A DNA stretch of 64,000 nt, taken from NCBI RefSeq assembly GCF_000520815.1, contig NZ_ASRY01000265.1, positions 1 through 64,000 on the forward strand. Direction: 5' to 3'. The DNA comes from Paenibacillus maysiensis (GTDB taxonomy: Bacteria; Bacillota; Bacilli; Paenibacillales; Paenibacillaceae). The position numbers and the translations under genes were made by a program. The notes beneath the pieces are model-generated. The model saw only the letters and a program-made list of their open reading frames with translations, made no database searches and was not told where the DNA came from. Shown one piece after another: positions 26,775-36,468 of this stretch. Positions within the stretch are counted from its first letter, which is position 1. Every line of letters begins with the position of its first letter.

Positions 26775-28367
26775 CTAGCATCCAGTATTTGATTTATATT
26801 CAAAAAAATCAAAATATGCTTTTTTAGATCTTGTATCCAAATCTTGGGCACATATCCCTACATAAGCTCCAGTAAACCCCAGTTTACCCCCGTATTCATC
26901 AGAAAGTGTTCCAAAGTTAAGCGGTGTAGTTACAGCAGTCCAATTGTTCCCATCAGGAGAAGCATAGAAAACAAGGTCTCTATAAGATACTTCAACTTTT
27001 AAAAAGTAACGTTCCCATGTATTTGAAGAAATCTCCATGGAAGAAATCTCATCGTATACGCCTTGTCTTGAACACACTACTCCGACACAAACACCTCTGA
27101 TTTCATCGTGACTTATCCGTAAATAATAGTAGTCTTTGTCATCGTAATAACATACCAGCCCGGCCATTTGCATATAGTTATCGGGCTCAAATTCTACACA
27201 AGTAGAAGCTGAGAAACAAAAATGTTGGACCGAACGTGCAATCAGGCTTTGATCATGAAGTGACGATAATGACTCTCTTCCTGTCAAACGTAAATATCCT
27301 TTTCTCTCGTCCAAGGAAACCCAGGATGAATCAAAAGGAACCCGTAAACTTTGATAAATAATATTCAGTTGACTTGCATCAAACTCATCCCGCTCTATCA
27401 ATGGTGGAAACGAGCAAGGAGCTAGCACGGGTGCCTTAACTTCAACAGCGGGAAGTTTTCCTCCATGCGCTAGCTGGAGCCAACCATCATCCGTCCATTC
27501 ACAACGCTGAATAGCTGTCTCTCGTCCGAGCGGATTGTCAGTACGTGTACCGGGAATGGGACGGGTACAGAGGTGAGCCATATACCACTCCCCGGTTTGG
27601 GTTTCAACCAATGAACCATGACCTGCCTGTTGAAAAACATAATTAACATCGTGAGCTGTTGTCATCATAGGATAGTGAGGATCTGTCTCATAAGGTCCTT
27701 CTAATGTTCTAGATCGGGCCAGAGTCACCATATGATTTGTCCCTGTACCCCCTTCTGCAGTAAGCAGATAATAATATTCTCCCCGTTTATAAAGTTGTGG
27801 CCCCTCTGTCACTCCAACAGTAGTTCCCTTATAAATTTCATGGATTGGGCCCGTCAATCTCCTTGCGTCAGGATTATACTCCTGCATAATGATTCCAGAA
27901 AAATGAGTACGATTCTTCCTGAAATCCCATCTCATGTTCAACAGCCACTTTCTTCCGTCATCATCATGGAACAGAAATGGATCAAATCCACTTCCATTTA
28001 ATCTGGTTGGGGGAGTCCAAGGACCATTAATATCCTTTGCCGTGATGATATAGTTATGCAAATCCTTATGAATGCTACTGCGTGATTTTACATCTGTAAA
28101 GATCAAATAATACGTACCCTCAGCATAAGATAAAGCGGGTGCCCAGATAGACCCAGAGGCAGGATTTCCACGTAAATCGACTTGTGAAGACTGAGTTAAT
28201 ACCCTGCTTAACAATCGCCAATGTATCAAATCTCTAGAGTGATGAATTTCCACACCCGGAAACCATTCAAAGGTGGACGTCGCAATATAATAGTCATCCC
28301 CTACTCTTAAAAAAGAAGGATCGGGATGAAAGCCGGTTAAAACAGGGTTGTGAATGAACTGTTGCAT
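26775..28367 (-). CDS. GH43 glycosidase (beta-xylosidase type)
   Basis: From the ATG at 28367 (GGAGG 5 bases upstream, better than the ATG at 28379) the product has 530 residues and no signal peptide. The five-bladed propeller begins FHPDPSFLRVGDDYYIATST, with Asp16 as the expected general base. The second acid lies in the DPFLFHDDDGRKWLL region, and TEGPQLYKR supplies the likely catalytic Glu. A C-terminal beta-sandwich (from about residue 330) with SSWVSLDERKGYLRLTGR is typical of the long GH43 xylosidase/arabinofuranosidase subfamilies. It removes a terminal sugar from imported oligosaccharides. The gene follows the heparinase-like gene by 45 bases and is probably co-transcribed. The actual sugar may be xylose, arabinose or galactose. 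Confidence 0.92.
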   Translation of the reverse strand: MQQFIHNPVLTGFHPDPSFLRVGDDYYIATSTFEWFPGVEIHHSRDLIHWRLLSRVLTQSSQVDLRGNPASGSIWAPALSYAEGTYYLIFTDVKSRSSIHKDLHNYIITAKDINGPWTPPTRLNGSGFDPFLFHDDDGRKWLLNMRWDFRKNRTHFSGIIMQEYNPDARRLTGPIHEIYKGTTVGVTEGPQLYKRGEYYYLLTAEGGTGTNHMVTLARSRTLEGPYETDPHYPMMTTAHDVNYVFQQAGHGSLVETQTGEWYMAHLCTRPIPGTRTDNPLGRETAIQRCEWTDDGWLQLAHGGKLPAVEVKAPVLAPCSFPPLIERDEFDASQLNIIYQSLRVPFDSSWVSLDERKGYLRLTGRESLSSLHDQSLIARSVQHFCFSASTCVEFEPDNYMQMAGLVCYYDDKDYYYLRISHDEIRGVCVGVVCSRQGVYDEISSMEISSNTWERYFLKVEVSYRDLVFYASPDGNNWTAVTTPLNFGTLSDEYGGKLGFTGAYVGICAQDLDTRSKKAYFDFFEYKSNTGC

Positions 28368-28412
28368 GATAACCTCCATCGATATGAAATAGTTGTAATT
28401 TAACCCTTCACT

Positions 28413-31400
28413 CTATTGGCTGTGCTTTGCACCCGATGCAGTTTCTTTTCGGACAAGATTGCCGTCCCGGTATTCTGCTAAATCAACGGTTATGTTCATA
28501 TCTTCGATAGAATTGACATTGATGATTTGTGTTCTGCCGTCTTTCAGAATAATCTCAACAGTATCTGCATCTAAGCCATTTACCATATCAATCATGCTAG
28601 CTGACTCATGGGGTTCAATAATCGTGATGTATCTGGCCGTTTTGCCTGTCGTTCTGACGGCATAGGTTTTGCGTCTTTGTGATTCATCCCCCGGAAAGGC
28701 ATCTGCACCCACTAGGCCCGTGAAGTGCACAGCATTTAAACCTGTTAGATCAAGTGTTATTATTCCGTCTAAATCGTGATTGATCGGACTTGCAGGGATG
28801 GCATATGGATACTCGATGCCTACGATCGTAACTCGGCCCCCCTCATAATCCTTACCAATTCCAAATCCGTGGTCCACATTTTCATAAACAAGATCTAATT
28901 CACTTAAGTTCACATGTGTGCCATTGGCTAAGGTAAGGTAAGCCTCCCCCCAGAAAAGGCCCTGCTTGGTCTGTTCTGGATACTGCTGCTCATTGTAAAC
29001 GGGTAGATTTCTCACTCGCAAACGAAGCTGGTGGACATTCGTAATATCCAAATCACATTTTCCCTCGCCCAAAATCCAGGCTCCGAACATGCCTTCTGCC
29101 TTGATCTCCCCATCTGTTTCAACTTGGTAGATAAGCGGAATGTTATATCCATGAAATTCTGCTGTCCGACCCAATATTTGTACCGTTTTTTGTGGCCATG
29201 CGGTATAAACATCCATTTTTAACAGCCCTGGTGTATTATAGAATGTTCGTGTTCCGCGTAAATCTTCTCCTTCACCGAATATAGTTTCAAAACTCGCCTT
29301 GCTAGTTCCACTGACATTATACCAATGGCAATCCGTCACAAATTGTCCGTCTGACAGGGGATTTTCAGTATATTGACTCGTGTGCTTGATATATTCGGAG
29401 TAATCCGCTTCTAAACCTTTGAAACCTTTGATTTGTAACAGGCTGTCGTACTGGTGTTCTTGTTCACTCTTTAGAAAGTCAAATAACACAATATAATCAT
29501 CAGTAACTGCCATTACCCTTTTTTGAATAATCGGCTCTGTAAATTCAGTAAGTGCTCCGTAGGCAGGCGGGTTTGGAATTTCCGGCAGGGAACTGGCGTT
29601 GTATTCCGTTCTCTGGGCCAACGTTTCATCATCATCATAAACCATGCCCCCATAGGGAGGATAAGCCCATTGAGAGGCAGTCTCTATAGCAACTGCTTGT
29701 AGTGCCTGCCCGCTGTAAAACAATAATCGCCTGGAGTCGCTCGGCACCTGCATTTTTTCATCCACCGTAACCATATTCTTTGTAATTGAAGTTTGCACAT
29801 AGAACTTATACATAAAATGTCCGTATCCCCACCAAACATGTTCAGGATTATAGAAGCTGCGACCATAACGCATCACGGAAAGCAGATTTGTCCGGTCATA
29901 ATGCCCATGGGCATACCCGTGTGATCCATAGCGGATGACCGCCTGAATTTGCTCCTCAGGTTTTCTATGGTCCGTTTGGCTCCTTAACATGGCAATCCCT
30001 ATATTGTCAGCGTATGCATTTTGGCCTGTTAGCTGCGATGTATATTCAGGTAATTCAGCGTGTCCGAATATGGGGTCAGCAATTGGGTTGTGATGGATGA
30101 CAGGGATATATTCAGGATTCTTATAGTAGGAGTAAGCCAAATCGAAAGTAGAGCCAAAATGGACTCCATCCAATTTTTTCTCATCGGAGTCGCTAATACC
30201 AAAGATAACACCACGGTGATCCAAAAATGGAAGAGCTGCATCGAATAAATCCTTAATTCGCACGTAGCTTTTATGGTTACCGCCCCATTTTTTGTTACAC
30301 ATTCCAAATCTAAATTCAAAATCCTCACCTTTATAGGTACTGTGAACCTCGTCATTAAAGGGCACTGGGAAATGTGTATGTAGAATATTAATCCCAAATG
30401 GAAGCAAGGCATGAGCAGTATGCATGAATATGGAGGAAACCCATATGTTGTATCCTACAGAACATTCATGCCACCAGCCGTCATTAAATACACCGTAACG
30501 CAGTTGTTCAATCAAACCTCCTGGACCAAAAGCGAACCGGAGCGTTCGTTCAATATCCTCAAGTGAGAGCGCACAATACATAGCTCCCAAGATTTCAGAC
30601 AGCAACCAATTGGAAATATGGCCACTCTGTATGTGATGATCTAGAATATCCATATAGATTCGGAATGTTTTTTCGACTTGTCGATGTTCTGCTGGAGTAA
30701 GAACTCCGCTATCATGAATGATGTCATATGGAATAGCTAAATGCTGAAAAAAATGGCCTTCTTGCACATAACTTTGGCTACATCCCTTTTTCTTCTTAGG
30801 ATAGCCTGTTTCTTCATCTATAAAAAAACGTAAAAACGCGGCCACTTTTTCTGCATACTTTATGTCCTTGGTAAGAGCAAATGCATATGCGGCGGACATA
30901 ATGCCATGTTCTTCAGCTGTATCATAGCAATAATCCCTTTCATCTACTGGTACAGGCGGCTTTACTTCCCATGCTTCTGCATCTGCAATTATTTTATCAA
31001 AACCAGGTTTGAACTTTGGATAATTATCGATCTTGGCTCGTGTTTCACCCCACTTTTGCTCATTATGATAAATATAAGGATGTGGTAATCTTTTTAATGT
31101 CTTCAATTCAACTTCGACAGCACTTCCGCTGTCCCCATTGGCCGTAAAACGCACAATTGTATTCTCATGTCCACCCGGTACTATGTTTTCATGGAGAGTG
31201 AGAGAGATAGTAACCTCTTGTTCGGCATCCGCATGAAGTACAAAATCATGTGGAGTAATTTCAGCAATCAAAGACTCCCAACCTTCAAAAGTTTGACTTA
31301 CATTGACCAATTGTGTGTAATCTGTACAATTATATACGTTCAGCGTGTAGGCAATCATGTCGCCTGTATTGCCAGACTTCCCGCGAATATCTGATTGTAC

Positions 31401-31832
31401 TGAAATTTTCTCTCCTCTCACTAACTCAGCTGATATTAATTCGGCGTTTCCATGCAGTTCAAAACTCTGCAAGAATCTCCATATGTTCGCCTTGGCTGAC
31501 TCAATCTCAAAATCAGACAACTTGATTCTTAATTCATGAATTCTAGTGCCTGCCAGGCGGATTGTTGTTTTGACAGATCGTTCGTCTGCAAAATGAGCCT
31601 TTATCATAATTTCGGTGGGCTCCATATTTGTAGATATGCTTAATTTAAGACCATACCACCCCATAGCATCTAGAGCAGAATCGTGGCCCCTCTCAAAACC
31701 AATAGGATACCACCCTCTTGCATTCTCCGGTGCACGATATGTTAAGAGTAGTGGTTCCAGCAAATTGTAACCATTCGTGCTCTTTTTTCCACTTACACTC
31801 CAATCATTCAATAGGTTCACTTTAGTTTTCAA
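28413..31832 (-). CDS. Intracellular heparinase II/III-like polysaccharide lyase
   Basis: The product is 1139 residues with no signal peptide. It starts with TTG, supported by a GGGAG site about 10 bases upstream. Residues to about 270 form beta-sandwich or Ig-like domains. An (alpha/alpha) toroid follows with HISNWLLSEILGAMYCALSL and ECSVGYNIWVSSIFMHTAH, then a heparinase II/III-type sandwich with HGYAHGHYDRTNLLSVMRYG, which holds the likely catalytic His and Tyr. Such lyases cleave uronic-acid linkages by beta-elimination and leave 4,5-unsaturated uronates, the substrate of the GH88 enzyme at 45.7 kb. It is much longer than the usual 600-750 residues. Being cytoplasmic, it would act on imported oligosaccharides. 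The substrate (glucuronan, GAG-like, rhamnogalacturonan or other) is open. Confidence 0.8.
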   Translation of the reverse strand: MKTKVNLLNDWSVSGKKSTNGYNLLEPLLLTYRAPENARGWYPIGFERGHDSALDAMGWYGLKLSISTNMEPTEIMIKAHFADERSVKTTIRLAGTRIHELRIKLSDFEIESAKANIWRFLQSFELHGNAELISAELVRGEKISVQSDIRGKSGNTGDMIAYTLNVYNCTDYTQLVNVSQTFEGWESLIAEITPHDFVLHADAEQEVTISLTLHENIVPGGHENTIVRFTANGDSGSAVEVELKTLKRLPHPYIYHNEQKWGETRAKIDNYPKFKPGFDKIIADAEAWEVKPPVPVDERDYCYDTAEEHGIMSAAYAFALTKDIKYAEKVAAFLRFFIDEETGYPKKKKGCSQSYVQEGHFFQHLAIPYDIIHDSGVLTPAEHRQVEKTFRIYMDILDHHIQSGHISNWLLSEILGAMYCALSLEDIERTLRFAFGPGGLIEQLRYGVFNDGWWHECSVGYNIWVSSIFMHTAHALLPFGINILHTHFPVPFNDEVHSTYKGEDFEFRFGMCNKKWGGNHKSYVRIKDLFDAALPFLDHRGVIFGISDSDEKKLDGVHFGSTFDLAYSYYKNPEYIPVIHHNPIADPIFGHAELPEYTSQLTGQNAYADNIGIAMLRSQTDHRKPEEQIQAVIRYGSHGYAHGHYDRTNLLSVMRYGRSFYNPEHVWWGYGHFMYKFYVQTSITKNMVTVDEKMQVPSDSRRLLFYSGQALQAVAIETASQWAYPPYGGMVYDDDETLAQRTEYNASSLPEIPNPPAYGALTEFTEPIIQKRVMAVTDDYIVLFDFLKSEQEHQYDSLLQIKGFKGLEADYSEYIKHTSQYTENPLSDGQFVTDCHWYNVSGTSKASFETIFGEGEDLRGTRTFYNTPGLLKMDVYTAWPQKTVQILGRTAEFHGYNIPLIYQVETDGEIKAEGMFGAWILGEGKCDLDITNVHQLRLRVRNLPVYNEQQYPEQTKQGLFWGEAYLTLANGTHVNLSELDLVYENVDHGFGIGKDYEGGRVTIVGIEYPYAIPASPINHDLDGIITLDLTGLNAVHFTGLVGADAFPGDESQRRKTYAVRTTGKTARYITIIEPHESASMIDMVNGLDADTVEIILKDGRTQIINVNSIEDMNITVDLAEYRDGNLVRKETASGAKHSQ

Positions 31833-32045
31833 TGTTTCACACTCCCTTAAATCTCAAAATGCATAACAAAAAAGTAATTATATGTTCAGCTTAACATTCA
31901 ACATTCCCTTGGAAAATGAACTTATTTAATGATCATCTGCGGTAAATTTAAGGTATAACAGATTCGAAAAAATCTTTTTTAGAAATCATGATTTGCTATA
32001 TTGAAAGAAGCCATTCGATTTAAATCATGACTTTAAGCACGTAAA

Positions 32046-32078
32046 GACAAACAAGCCGCTCTAAGCGACCTGTTTGTC
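32046..32078 (-). terminator. Stem-loop after the 1404-residue protein gene
   Basis: GACAAACA (32046-32053) pairs with TGTTTGTC (32071-32078), followed on the minus strand by TTTACG. It is placed just after the stop of the large secreted protein and before the heparinase-like gene. The 210 further bases up to that gene hold AT-rich sequence, probably its promoter. Confidence 0.6.
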
Positions 32079-32099
32079 AATGTAGCCATTATTAGCTGT

Positions 32100-35000
32100 T
32101 TATGAATTGACGGATATTTTTACTACCTTCGTCACAATTCCATCAGGGAGTGTATATTTGAAAGCAATATAATAAACTCCCTCTTGTTCTGCTTTCGGAC
32201 TCCAGGTAAAGCGTCCGTCTTTGACCTCATAGCCGCTTTTTTCATCCAGATTGGTATCGACTATTGTCGGATTTATGTCAGCAGCACGCAGGTTAAAACT
32301 AACTTCATCTCCCACTTTGACGCTTTGATCCATCAAATTAATTTGTGGCGGCTTATAGGGTTCTCCTACTGCCGGGTTAACCTCGACACTTATAAAATTT
32401 TCGACTGGAATTCGATGGAATGGATCCGTCGCTGTGACGGTAAAAGCATAACTACCCGGCATAGCGGGCGTCCAGGTGATCTGGCGGGTTGCTTCATCTA
32501 GCGAGGCTCCTTCCGGTAAACCGTAGATACGGTAGGAAATTGGATCCTGTTCCAGGTCCTTTGCCAGCGTATCGAGCTGGAGTGGCATCCCTGTTTTTTG
32601 ATCGGTCAGCACGGACTGACCATCAAGATCGACATTGGAAACACGTACGCGGTTGGTGTTATTATCGTCATCGAGGCAAGTCAGAGCAATTCCGGCATAT
32701 ATCTCTTTGCCCATCGCTACGGTGTAAGACGATTTGGTAGCATAGGTCCAATTCTTCCCGTCCTTTGAATAGGAAGTATAGAAAGTATCTCTTTTTCGCT
32801 CCAGACGGATAAACAAAGGTGCAGCTTTGAAATTCTGATCCAGCGTCCAAGAGCCCTTCTGCGTCTCATCTTCTTTGCTGCGGTGAGTTAAAAGGACTCC
32901 GTCCCCATTGGAAAACAACCTGAATTGGACGTTCACATCGTCATAATTCAACCGTGGCATCATCATAACGGAAGCATACGTTTCAGGATTGGCTATACGG
33001 TCAAAGCCATCGACCTTCATTGTTACACTTCCGTCTCCAATGATTTTGCGGTACAAATAGGTCACGCCGTTATGCTTACTAGCGACGCCTTTTGTGGAAA
33101 TAGCTGTTGGATTTCCGTCCTGGTCCAGCTGTGCCTCCCCGGAGGCTCCACCCAGATTGGCAACCTGCCACCCGGATTTAGCTTCCTTCACAGGTGGATT
33201 GAATATAGGTGCTTCATTCGCTTTGTAATGGAATATGATGATATTTTTATTGGATTTGGTAGATATCTTAATTTTTTTGGTTTTCTCATCCGTCAGCTCA
33301 TAGCCTTCAAGCATGGGGGCTGTTGCAGTAAAAGAATCACCCGCTTTTACAAGGGTACGGTCAATTCGGATGATATTGTCGCCCGCTTTATAAACAGCTT
33401 TTGCGGTTGCAAGCTTGGAACTTTCCTTGAGTATCTCCAAAACCACCGTTTGGCGTGGCTCCACCTTGATATGGAGAGTTTCACCTGAAGCAACACGGTA
33501 TTCCTTGCCTGTCATTAAATCACGGGCCTTTGTTACACCATGGGTTTCCAATTCGTAGACTTTTCCTTTTTGTCCAACAGCCGGATCATCGGATGACATA
33601 TTCATGCCAATCAGATAATTACCGTATCTGACCTGATTCAGACCGTCATAACGGATATGTCTGTATTTTTTCCCTAAAACGCCGTCATGCCGATAATTCG
33701 CTGTATCATCCTCGTATACGTACATGTCCCCCTGATGGGTAGCTTTGACGTTCGCTATACGGTCCACCTTATCGGTCGTTAAATGGATTCTTGTAAAATC
33801 GTTATACTTCCAATTCTCACGTCTCCAGTTAAAAGTTACATATCCCCGCTCCCCTTTGTTCTTGAACACAACAGCTTGAGAATCGATATCTGCAAACGCG
33901 AAATCAGAATGTTGCTTTTCCATTGGGAAATAATAACCGTTCTGTCCTGAGCGCTGCTGGCGAGCCAGTTCGGCGAAAGCATTGAAACTTTTCATAGTCT
34001 GCTGTAGCTCGACCAACTGGGTGTATACATGGGGTGTATTGGTTTTCAAATTATCTTGAATAGCATCATATGCAAATACCCGGTTATCCTCAACGTAGCG
34101 AATCCCTCGACGGATCGCACCTTCACTTCCTACTTTCAGCGCCAAATACGGCAATATTTGATATTGTGTAAACAACCCATACGTATTTTTGCGAGAAGAG
34201 GCCACATTTTCATTGACCAACTGAATGGTTCCATCCGCTGCGACTGCATCATTTAAATAATAGTCGAACGATTTCACCGCCCCCAAGGCCGCGTTCGTGA
34301 TCAGATTGTGGACCTTGTCGTCTCCTTCTGTTAACTCAGCGTACGTATCCAGCCAGGTCAGCATGAGTGAGCCATAATCTCCGGCAAAGCCGCCATGGCT
34401 GGCCCCTGCCTCTAAAACCTGATTGTTATCGCTGGAAAACCATTTTTCACCGTCCACCATTTCTTGAAACTTATACTTGATCATATCATAATCACGGTCA
34501 TCGTTTGGAGGAATAAAGGCCTTATATTTGTCGGTCAGCATAATGGAGGATTGATCTACTTTACTTCGTTCCATCGACTGGATCAGTAGGGTAATCGCTC
34601 GGTTCGTGGCGTAGGAAAACCCATTATCCTGATTTACTGTACCTGCGCGGCTGGCCGGATCATAAAAATCCTGTTCACTATTTGTATCCATATAATAGAT
34701 ATTCAGTTTGCCGAACATCTCAATATAAGCCATACGACGGGTAACTGATTTTTGTCCGGTCATATTATTGTCAATCGTTTCGTCCAGATACTCATTCAAA
34801 CGCTCCTTGGCCTGCTCATTGCTTCCGTTCATGATGTAATTGTACACACGAATAAAGCCGGACATCATACCATCTGTGCCATTACGCAGTAGTGGCTTCT
34901 TTTCTCCTTTACCGCGTATGCCAGTTCCATTCAAATCCGCTCCAATCCACTGATAAGCGATAGAACCCGATGTTGGAACACACCAGCCACCAATGCTGTC

Positions 35001-36314
35001 TTGCGCGCGGGTGTAAAAATCCATTAGTTTGAAAATACGGTCCAGCATTTCATCACTATGATAGTCAGCCCCGGACCATTCATTCATGTAAGCGTTCGCA
35101 AATATTTCAACACCAATCATCGGACTCCAATTCTGATAATTAATCGCTCGACTTGTATAAGCTTTGGCCCATTGCTCCTTTGAATATTCAGGATGCACAG
35201 GCTCGTTTTTACTTAATCTAGTTACCATGGCTCCTTCGAGGAATGCATTGTTGGGCGTTTTGATCCTCTCATATGTTGGACCATATAGCTGCCAGGATTT
35301 CACTTCATCCAATATCGTAAGCGTCTGATGCAAAAGCAGCCCATAGGCATCGTAGGTCACACTATTCACTGTCTGAGTGGTATCTGGTGTTACTGCCAGA
35401 TCAGATTTTGCTGAGGTAGTGACGGAATCAGATGCGGAAGAAGCCACTGCTTCAAGAGATTGGATTGGACTGATGAGGTCGGCTTCCTTCACATCACCCG
35501 ATATTTCGACATCGTATACAGAATCCGTCACCACTGTGGCCGAGGCTTTAGGCTTGGCTGGTTGACCTTCAGGAATACGCCCGTAAGGAATATCACGATG
35601 GAGTTCAAAGTATGGCTCCGTGTGGGTCGATGCTGAATATAGAAATTTGCTATTTTGCGTCTGTTTCGTTTGCTCACCTTTACCATAGGCATCATATACT
35701 CCTGTGCTTGAAACAGATAAGGTTACCTTACCCGTACGGTTATCAACCAAAGCAGAAGGAATGATATAGGTGGCGTAATAGTACCTGCCCAAGAAAGGGG
35801 CGCCTTTCTGATATCCGTTATCCAATTCGGGGACTTCTGTGCCATTCGCCGGCTTAAGAATTGAAGTGCTGCCGTCCGGTCCTTTGACAAACAAATCTCC
35901 GCGATCCTGCTGCGTACCATTGAGTTGTATTGTCAAATAGTTTTGTGAATATGGATCGGCTTCCAAAGTGAATTGTACATAACCACCAGATATTTCTGTA
36001 GCAGAAGGCCGGATATAACGATATGTAAGACCATCGCCAATCCCTCCTCCAGTCAGCAATCCGCCGGTACCTTTGTATTCAGGCTCCGCCTTGGTGTCTA
36101 TACCAGCCACCGAGTTTTCATGCTTGAAAGCATGAATTTGCTCCGACTGGGAATCACCCAACCATACAGTATCCATCACTTCCTCACTCAGTAGCTTGTT
36201 CTGTGCATCATTTTGAGCGAATACCTCACTTCTGTAGGGTATCGCCATGGTCATTAGCATCGAAAGGATTACCGATAAAACAACAACCTTTCTTCTCATT
36301 CTTCGTTTCCTCAC
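32100..36314 (-). CDS. Large secreted multidomain protein, candidate polysaccharide lyase or hydrolase
   Basis: The product is 1404 residues, starting at GTG with a GGGAGGG site 6 bases away. A signal peptide ends near residue 33 (EVFA). A beta-sandwich comes first (GGYVQFTLEADPYSQNYLTI), then a long helical region from about 330 to 760 with AQDSIGGWCVPTSGSIAYQW, which looks like an (alpha/alpha) toroid as in several lyase and GH families. A beta-rich part follows, then a MucBP-like stretch (ATAPMLEGYELTDEKTKK), a DUF1349-like lectin sandwich (about 1060-1230; ETYASVMMMPRLNYDDVNVQ) and two Ig-like repeats (TWTPAMPGSYAFTVTATD; FTWSPKAEQEGVYYIAFKY). I could not place it in a named enzyme family. 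Its position after a binding-protein gene and before a lyase suggests it makes the first extracellular cut. Confidence 0.7.
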   Translation of the reverse strand: MRKRRMRRKVVVLSVILSMLMTMAIPYRSEVFAQNDAQNKLLSEEVMDTVWLGDSQSEQIHAFKHENSVAGIDTKAEPEYKGTGGLLTGGGIGDGLTYRYIRPSATEISGGYVQFTLEADPYSQNYLTIQLNGTQQDRGDLFVKGPDGSTSILKPANGTEVPELDNGYQKGAPFLGRYYYATYIIPSALVDNRTGKVTLSVSSTGVYDAYGKGEQTKQTQNSKFLYSASTHTEPYFELHRDIPYGRIPEGQPAKPKASATVVTDSVYDVEISGDVKEADLISPIQSLEAVASSASDSVTTSAKSDLAVTPDTTQTVNSVTYDAYGLLLHQTLTILDEVKSWQLYGPTYERIKTPNNAFLEGAMVTRLSKNEPVHPEYSKEQWAKAYTSRAINYQNWSPMIGVEIFANAYMNEWSGADYHSDEMLDRIFKLMDFYTRAQDSIGGWCVPTSGSIAYQWIGADLNGTGIRGKGEKKPLLRNGTDGMMSGFIRVYNYIMNGSNEQAKERLNEYLDETIDNNMTGQKSVTRRMAYIEMFGKLNIYYMDTNSEQDFYDPASRAGTVNQDNGFSYATNRAITLLIQSMERSKVDQSSIMLTDKYKAFIPPNDDRDYDMIKYKFQEMVDGEKWFSSDNNQVLEAGASHGGFAGDYGSLMLTWLDTYAELTEGDDKVHNLITNAALGAVKSFDYYLNDAVAADGTIQLVNENVASSRKNTYGLFTQYQILPYLALKVGSEGAIRRGIRYVEDNRVFAYDAIQDNLKTNTPHVYTQLVELQQTMKSFNAFAELARQQRSGQNGYYFPMEKQHSDFAFADIDSQAVVFKNKGERGYVTFNWRRENWKYNDFTRIHLTTDKVDRIANVKATHQGDMYVYEDDTANYRHDGVLGKKYRHIRYDGLNQVRYGNYLIGMNMSSDDPAVGQKGKVYELETHGVTKARDLMTGKEYRVASGETLHIKVEPRQTVVLEILKESSKLATAKAVYKAGDNIIRIDRTLVKAGDSFTATAPMLEGYELTDEKTKKIKISTKSNKNIIIFHYKANEAPIFNPPVKEAKSGWQVANLGGASGEAQLDQDGNPTAISTKGVASKHNGVTYLYRKIIGDGSVTMKVDGFDRIANPETYASVMMMPRLNYDDVNVQFRLFSNGDGVLLTHRSKEDETQKGSWTLDQNFKAAPLFIRLERKRDTFYTSYSKDGKNWTYATKSSYTVAMGKEIYAGIALTCLDDDNNTNRVRVSNVDLDGQSVLTDQKTGMPLQLDTLAKDLEQDPISYRIYGLPEGASLDEATRQITWTPAMPGSYAFTVTATDPFHRIPVENFISVEVNPAVGEPYKPPQINLMDQSVKVGDEVSFNLRAADINPTIVDTNLDEKSGYEVKDGRFTWSPKAEQEGVYYIAFKYTLPDGIVTKVVKISVNS

Positions 36315-36335
36315 TTACATCCCTCCCCGTTTATT

Positions 36336-36349
36336 TGATAACGCTTTCA
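36336..36349. promoter_or_regulatory. cre-like site before the 1404-residue protein gene
   Basis: TGATAACGCTTTCA matches the cre pattern with the central CG and both ends TG/CA. It lies 22 bases before the GTG start, a position that would block transcription. Confidence 0.6.
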
Positions 36350-36468
36350 ACAAAAAAAGATGATCCCTTCCTTCATTACTCCTCTCCCATCATTTTCACA
36401 TTTAATGTATCATATGGACTCACATGGATATATGAACTTTTTTTAGAAATAACCGCATCTTTTTTATA

